Shown here: one piece after another, positions 60,512 to 64,000 of the stretch
How the letters are laid out: each line of letters starts with the position of its first letter
How positions within the stretch are numbered: position 1 is the first letter of the stretch
Origin: Alteraurantiacibacter aestuarii
GTDB taxonomy: Bacteria > Pseudomonadota > Alphaproteobacteria > Sphingomonadales > Sphingomonadaceae
Reading direction: 5' to 3'
DNA: 64,000 nucleotides
Assembly: GCF_009827405.1 (NCBI RefSeq)
Contig: NZ_WTYY01000004.1
Span: 1 to 64,000 of the forward strand
Made by a program: the position numbers and the translations under genes
The notes under the pieces: generated by a model
What the model saw: only the letters and a program-made list of their open reading frames with translations
The model's database searches: none
Told to the model about the DNA's origin: nothing

Positions 60512-61765
60512 ATGCAAACCGACAAGAAGACCGAAGGCTGGGATACCAGCTACGAGTGGAAGATCATCCTGATCCTGAGCCTGACCTTCGGGCTGGTGGG
60601 TCTGGATCGCTTCATCCTGCCAGTCCTGTTTCCGGCATTCATGGATGAACTGGGCCTCACTTATGAGGATCTGGGCAATCTGGTCGGCATCCTTGCCGTG
60701 TTCTGGGGCATATCCGCCTTTGCCATGGGCTTCCTGTCGGACCGGGTGGGGCGGCGCAAGGTCCTGATCCCTGCGGTCATCATCTTCTCGCTGATGTCCG
60801 CGCTCAGCGGCATGGCGGGCGGACTGGTGGGCCTGCTGATCATCCGCGCCATCATGGGCCTGGCCGAAGGGCCGGTGGCCTCCACCGGCGTGGCCGTGGC
60901 GGTGGAAGCATCGCATCCCAAGCGGCGCGGCATGAACAACGGCATCTTCCAGTGCATGATCTCGCTGTTCGGCAATGCCATCGGACCGATCATCGCCACC
61001 CAGCTGCTGCTGGTAACGGACTGGCGCACGGTGTTCATGCTGGTGGGTATTCCCGGCCTGATCATGGCTGCGGCCATGTTCTTCGTGATTCGCGAACCTG
61101 CCCATCATGTGGCCGCCGGCAAGGCGGCACCGGGTGAGCCAGCTGCGGCCCCGGTGGTGCGGCCCAGCATTCCCGATCTGTTCAAGCACCGCAACGTGCC
61201 ATTGGCGATGTTCACGCTGATGTGCGCGATGGGCGGCGTGTTCGTGATGGGCGCAATGATGCCCAATTACCTGACAGACTATCTGCAGCTGTCGTTGCAG
61301 GACATGGGCATTGTGACTGCGGCCATCGGCTTTGGCGGCTGCATCGGCCAGTTTGCCATGCCGACCCTGTCCGATTTCATCGGCCGCAAGGTGACCATCC
61401 TGATCTCCTATATACTGGCGGCGGTGTTCACCTATCTGTTCACGCAGGCGGGAGCGGAAAGCCTTTCCACCCTGTTCTGGCTGCTGTTCTTCGCCGCGCT
61501 GTTCAACTTCTCCGCCCTGGCCATTCTGGCCGGGCCGGTTGCGGCAGAGGCAGCTCCGCTGGGGATGGTGGCATCGGTGGCCGGTCTGGTGATCGGTGCG
61601 GGTGAGATATTCGGCGGCGGCGTGGCGCCGGTCATTGCCGGGCAGATCGCCGGGTCCAGCGGCATCCAGCACGTGTTTACCTTTGCCATCGCCAGCCTGA
61701 TCGTGGGCTTCTTCATCGCCCTGTTCCTGAAGGAAACGGCACCGCGCAAGACGGGACTGGAATAA
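60512..61765 (+). CDS. MFS transporter
   Basis: 417 residues, 12 helices. A-loop motif MGFLSDRVGRRK; LGLTYEDLGNLVGILAVFWGISAF and GLVGLDRFILP in helix 1. Similar to organic-acid or sugar-phosphate-like importers. ATG 60512 is preceded by AAGGGGGGA. Its likely partner is the convergent CitE-like gene, but no proof. Confidence 0.87.
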   Translation: MQTDKKTEGWDTSYEWKIILILSLTFGLVGLDRFILPVLFPAFMDELGLTYEDLGNLVGILAVFWGISAFAMGFLSDRVGRRKVLIPAVIIFSLMSALSGMAGGLVGLLIIRAIMGLAEGPVASTGVAVAVEASHPKRRGMNNGIFQCMISLFGNAIGPIIATQLLLVTDWRTVFMLVGIPGLIMAAAMFFVIREPAHHVAAGKAAPGEPAAAPVVRPSIPDLFKHRNVPLAMFTLMCAMGGVFVMGAMMPNYLTDYLQLSLQDMGIVTAAIGFGGCIGQFAMPTLSDFIGRKVTILISYILAAVFTYLFTQAGAESLSTLFWLLFFAALFNFSALAILAGPVAAEAAPLGMVASVAGLVIGAGEIFGGGVAPVIAGQIAGSSGIQHVFTFAIASLIVGFFIALFLKETAPRKTGLE

Positions 61766-61847
61766 GACGGGTCTGGAGTAATCACCGTATCGGCGGGCGT
61801 TGCCTTCTGGTGAAGGCGCGCCCGCCGCGCGGTGCCGGTGGCTGGCC

Positions 61848-62732
61848 CTAGCGCACGCTTTCCAGCAGGCGGCGTGCCTGTGCCAGATGCGGCTGGTCGA
61901 TCATCCGCCCTTCCAGTTGCAGCGCCCCTGCGCCCGGACTGGCGGCAAAGGCATCGACAATCGCCTGCGCCTCGGCAATCTGCGCCTTGCCGGGCCAGAA
62001 CGCCTCATTGATGATCGGCACCTGATCGGGATGGATGGCCAGCATGCCGCAAAATCCGTCGGCAAAGCTGTTTGCGGCAATCGTCTTCAGGCCGTCCAGA
62101 TCCCTGAAATCGGCATGCAGCGTGTCTATCGCGGCCACCCCGCGCGCATGGGCGGCCAGCAGCACCATGGACCGGACCATGCGGAACAGGTCTGTCCACG
62201 CCCCGTCAGCATCGCGCTTGCGTGATGCGCCGATGGCGGCGGACAGGTCCTCTGCGCCCCAGGTCAGCCCGGCAAGCCGGGGCAATGTGTCACTTGCATA
62301 ATCGGCGATGGACAGGCTGGCGCGGGCGGTCTCGCTCACCAGCGGCAGGATGCGGGTGGCATTGGGGGCAATGCCGCTGCGCTGCTCGATCTCGTAAAGC
62401 TCTGCCGCCAGCATCCGCAACTGCTCAGGCCCCATCGCCTTTGGCACCATGATTCCGTCAGGATGGCCGGGCAGGACAGCGGCCAGATCGTCGCGCCACA
62501 GGTTCCCGTCCAGCGGGTTGATCCGCACCCAGCGCTGAAACCCATCGCCCGATGTCACCTGCCGGCGGTGCGCGGACAGCCATTGCTGCGCCATGCCGCG
62601 CGCGGCCACCTTGGCATGCGGCGCAACCGCATCTTCCAGATCGACGATGACCACATCGGCGCCCGCAGAGGCGACCTTGGCCAGCTTCTTCTCGCTATCA
62701 CCTGGCACGAACAGCCAGCTTCGCATCTTCAT
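61848..62732 (-). CDS. CitE-like lyase (HpcH/HpaI aldolase family)
   Basis: 294 residues. RSWLFVPGDSEKKLAKVASAGADVVIVDLEDAV and WGAEDLSAAIGA are CitE-family landmarks; Arg, Glu and Asp for Mg2+ and CoA-thioester binding are in place. Stand-alone CitE proteins act as malyl-CoA, citramalyl-CoA or related lyases. No citrate lyase alpha or gamma subunits occur. ATG 62732 has GGAGAG upstream. Confidence 0.87.
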   Translation of the reverse strand: MKMRSWLFVPGDSEKKLAKVASAGADVVIVDLEDAVAPHAKVAARGMAQQWLSAHRRQVTSGDGFQRWVRINPLDGNLWRDDLAAVLPGHPDGIMVPKAMGPEQLRMLAAELYEIEQRSGIAPNATRILPLVSETARASLSIADYASDTLPRLAGLTWGAEDLSAAIGASRKRDADGAWTDLFRMVRSMVLLAAHARGVAAIDTLHADFRDLDGLKTIAANSFADGFCGMLAIHPDQVPIINEAFWPGKAQIAEAQAIVDAFAASPGAGALQLEGRMIDQPHLAQARRLLESVR

Positions 62733-62791
62733 CCAAGCTCTCCTGACCCGTGATGGGCCGATTGTATCAGCCGTGCACATGGCAGCAAAGC

Positions 62792-64000
62792 CTAAGGGCT
62801 TGATGAAACGGCGCGGTTAAAGCTTGTAAATCTCTCTTCCACTTCGGCCAGGTCCGGGCCGCCCAGAGACAGCCGTGCCTGATCGCGCAACAACACGCCC
62901 TCGCGGTGCAGAATGGCAATCCTTTTCAGGTCCCTGATCGGGGCGGCTGCATTGCGCAGCGTGTCCAGCATGACCTTGGCGGCAATCGGGTTGGTGGCCA
63001 CGGCGCTGCGGATCGCGCCAAACCCGCGCGCAACATAATGGGCAAAATCATCGGGCAGCGGGTGGACCCGGCATGATCCGTCATCATCCGGACAGATCAA
63101 CTTGGTCAGCCTGCGGCAGCCCAGCTCGGACGTTGCCGCGCCCAGCCAGTGCAGCGCGGTGATGGCGGTGAAGGGATCGTTGATGCCGGGGGACAGCGCG
63201 CGCAGGCCGATCTCCACCAGCTCATCGATCAGGAATTGCGGGTCCTGTTCGGGCGTGCGCGATGCGCCCAGTGTGAAGTTGTCGAGCAGGGCCTGCCTGA
63301 TTGCATCGGTGTCATCGCAGCCGCTCACCTGCAGCAGCGCCATCCCCGGATGCACGAAATCGCCGGTGCGCACCCGCAAGATGATATCGCAGTCCTCCTT
63401 CGCGCCGATGGCTGCCAACTCGGTAAACTCGATCAGCTGCACATAGCCGGGCCTGTGCGCCAGGATGGCCTTGCCCTGGGGCCGGTCCTGCCCGTCATCC
63501 TCGCCGCCCGGATCGGGATAGGTCTCCTCAATGCCCTCGATCAGCCGCTGGCCGATGCCTTTCAGCACATTGTTGATGCGAATGCCCGATGGCACGTGGT
63601 TGAGGAAATAGACCAGCACCGCGATCGAAAGGGCCATCAGCGCATAGGCGACCAGCAGCGAGAGTTGCGGCACAAAGCCGGGCAGGGCGGTGGAGGCGGC
63701 ATCGGCGGCACTGGCCGCGCTCTCATCCTCGCCGCGGATGGTGCGCAGCACGGTGATGGAATAGACGAATGTGCCGATGAAGGTGGCGAGCGAAAGCTGG
63801 TTGCCCTTGTCCTCCATGAAATTGGTCAGCAGGCGCGGGCCATAAGTGCCGCTGGCATAGCTGACCGCGACGATGGTGATGGAAAACACGGTGGAGGCAA
63901 CCGCGATCATCGATCCGGCGATCACCGTCAGCATGTTGGACGCGCCATCTGGCCGCGCAGGCGTGATCCAGCTCAGGTCATTGACCCACGCGGCAAAGCC
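62792..64000 (-). CDS. DUF2254 membrane protein (5' end outside window)
   Basis: At least 402 residues; the frame is open to the window edge, so the N-terminus is missing. Two visible helices (IAGSMIAVASTVFSITIVAV and LSLLVAYALMALSIAVLVYFL) precede a cytoplasmic region with ALSPGINDPFTAITALHWLG, the hallmark of the family. Function unknown. Confidence 0.85.
   Translation of the reverse strand, partial: GFAAWVNDLSWITPARPDGASNMLTVIAGSMIAVASTVFSITIVAVSYASGTYGPRLLTNFMEDKGNQLSLATFIGTFVYSITVLRTIRGEDESAASAADAASTALPGFVPQLSLLVAYALMALSIAVLVYFLNHVPSGIRINNVLKGIGQRLIEGIEETYPDPGGEDDGQDRPQGKAILAHRPGYVQLIEFTELAAIGAKEDCDIILRVRTGDFVHPGMALLQVSGCDDTDAIRQALLDNFTLGASRTPEQDPQFLIDELVEIGLRALSPGINDPFTAITALHWLGAATSELGCRRLTKLICPDDDGSCRVHPLPDDFAHYVARGFGAIRSAVATNPIAAKVMLDTLRNAAAPIRDLKRIAILHREGVLLRDQARLSLGGPDLAEVEERFTSFNRAVSSSP

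Overview
The window is GC-rich chromosomal DNA from an alphaproteobacterium, most likely a member of the Sphingomonadales (Novosphingobium/Erythrobacter/Sphingopyxis type). The reasons are the PhyR general-stress regulator with GGAAC-N16/17-CGTT promoters, the class I PHA synthase plus phasin pair, the OmpA-like protein with a polyproline linker, the Gly/Asp-rich ClpS, many MFS/Rieske/VOC/SDR catabolic genes, and start and Shine-Dalgarno usage. There are no CRISPR arrays, rRNA genes or intact mobile elements.

Layout. 1-2.1 kb: the end of an OmpA-family gene and an aldehyde dehydrogenase. 2.2-16.6 kb: an exopolysaccharide (EPS) locus of the Wzx/Wzy type. It is bracketed by an H-NOX gas sensor translationally coupled to a LuxO-like sigma-54 activator on the left and a hybrid histidine kinase with its own HPt domain on the right. 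Three sigma-54 (-24/-12) promoters drive the EPS genes. Arrays of the dyad TTTGCA-N3-TGCAAA, spaced 21-22 bp, lie upstream of them. This dyad matches the operator known for Vibrio LuxO (TTGCA-W3-TGCAA). The arrangement looks like a complete gas-sensing phosphorelay controlling EPS production and is the main discovery candidate. 16.8-19.5 kb: a secreted G8-domain protein resembling animal CEMIP/TMEM2 hyaluronidases. 19.7-20.8 kb: tRNA-Thr(CGU), tRNA-Cys(GCA) and a lone GH24 lysozyme.

20.9-30.4 kb: an FAD oxidoreductase, a membrane diguanylate cyclase, a small secreted peptide next to an AT-rich patch, an MFS / IlvD-Edd dehydratase / alpha-beta hydrolase operon with a winged-helix regulator, and a class I aminotransferase. 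30.5-36.9 kb: phaC, an unusual phasin with a histone-H1-like N-terminus, clpS, lptF-lptG and a small lipoprotein. 37-41.5 kb: a desaturase, a GNAT-like protein, a single-domain response regulator and phyR (the last two with EcfG-type promoters), and a ModE-like DNA-binding protein.

41.5-53.2 kb: thirteen consecutive minus-strand genes that look like one catabolic unit. They are two VOC proteins, an MFS transporter, an AraC regulator, three tandem cupin paralogues related to 2,4'-dihydroxyacetophenone dioxygenase, a Rieske oxygenase, an SDR, two zinc alcohol dehydrogenases, an MBL-fold hydrolase and a MATE exporter. Divergent to it are a class II aldolase, a zinc-ribbon protein and an orphan [2Fe-2S] subunit. 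The substrate is not known. 54.9-64 kb: a palindromic repeat, a TonB receptor with a Fur-like box, ArsC, a PmtA-like methyltransferase, a membrane protein, lipB, a lipoprotein with 12-bp repeats, another MFS transporter, a CitE-like lyase and a DUF2254 membrane protein cut by the window end.
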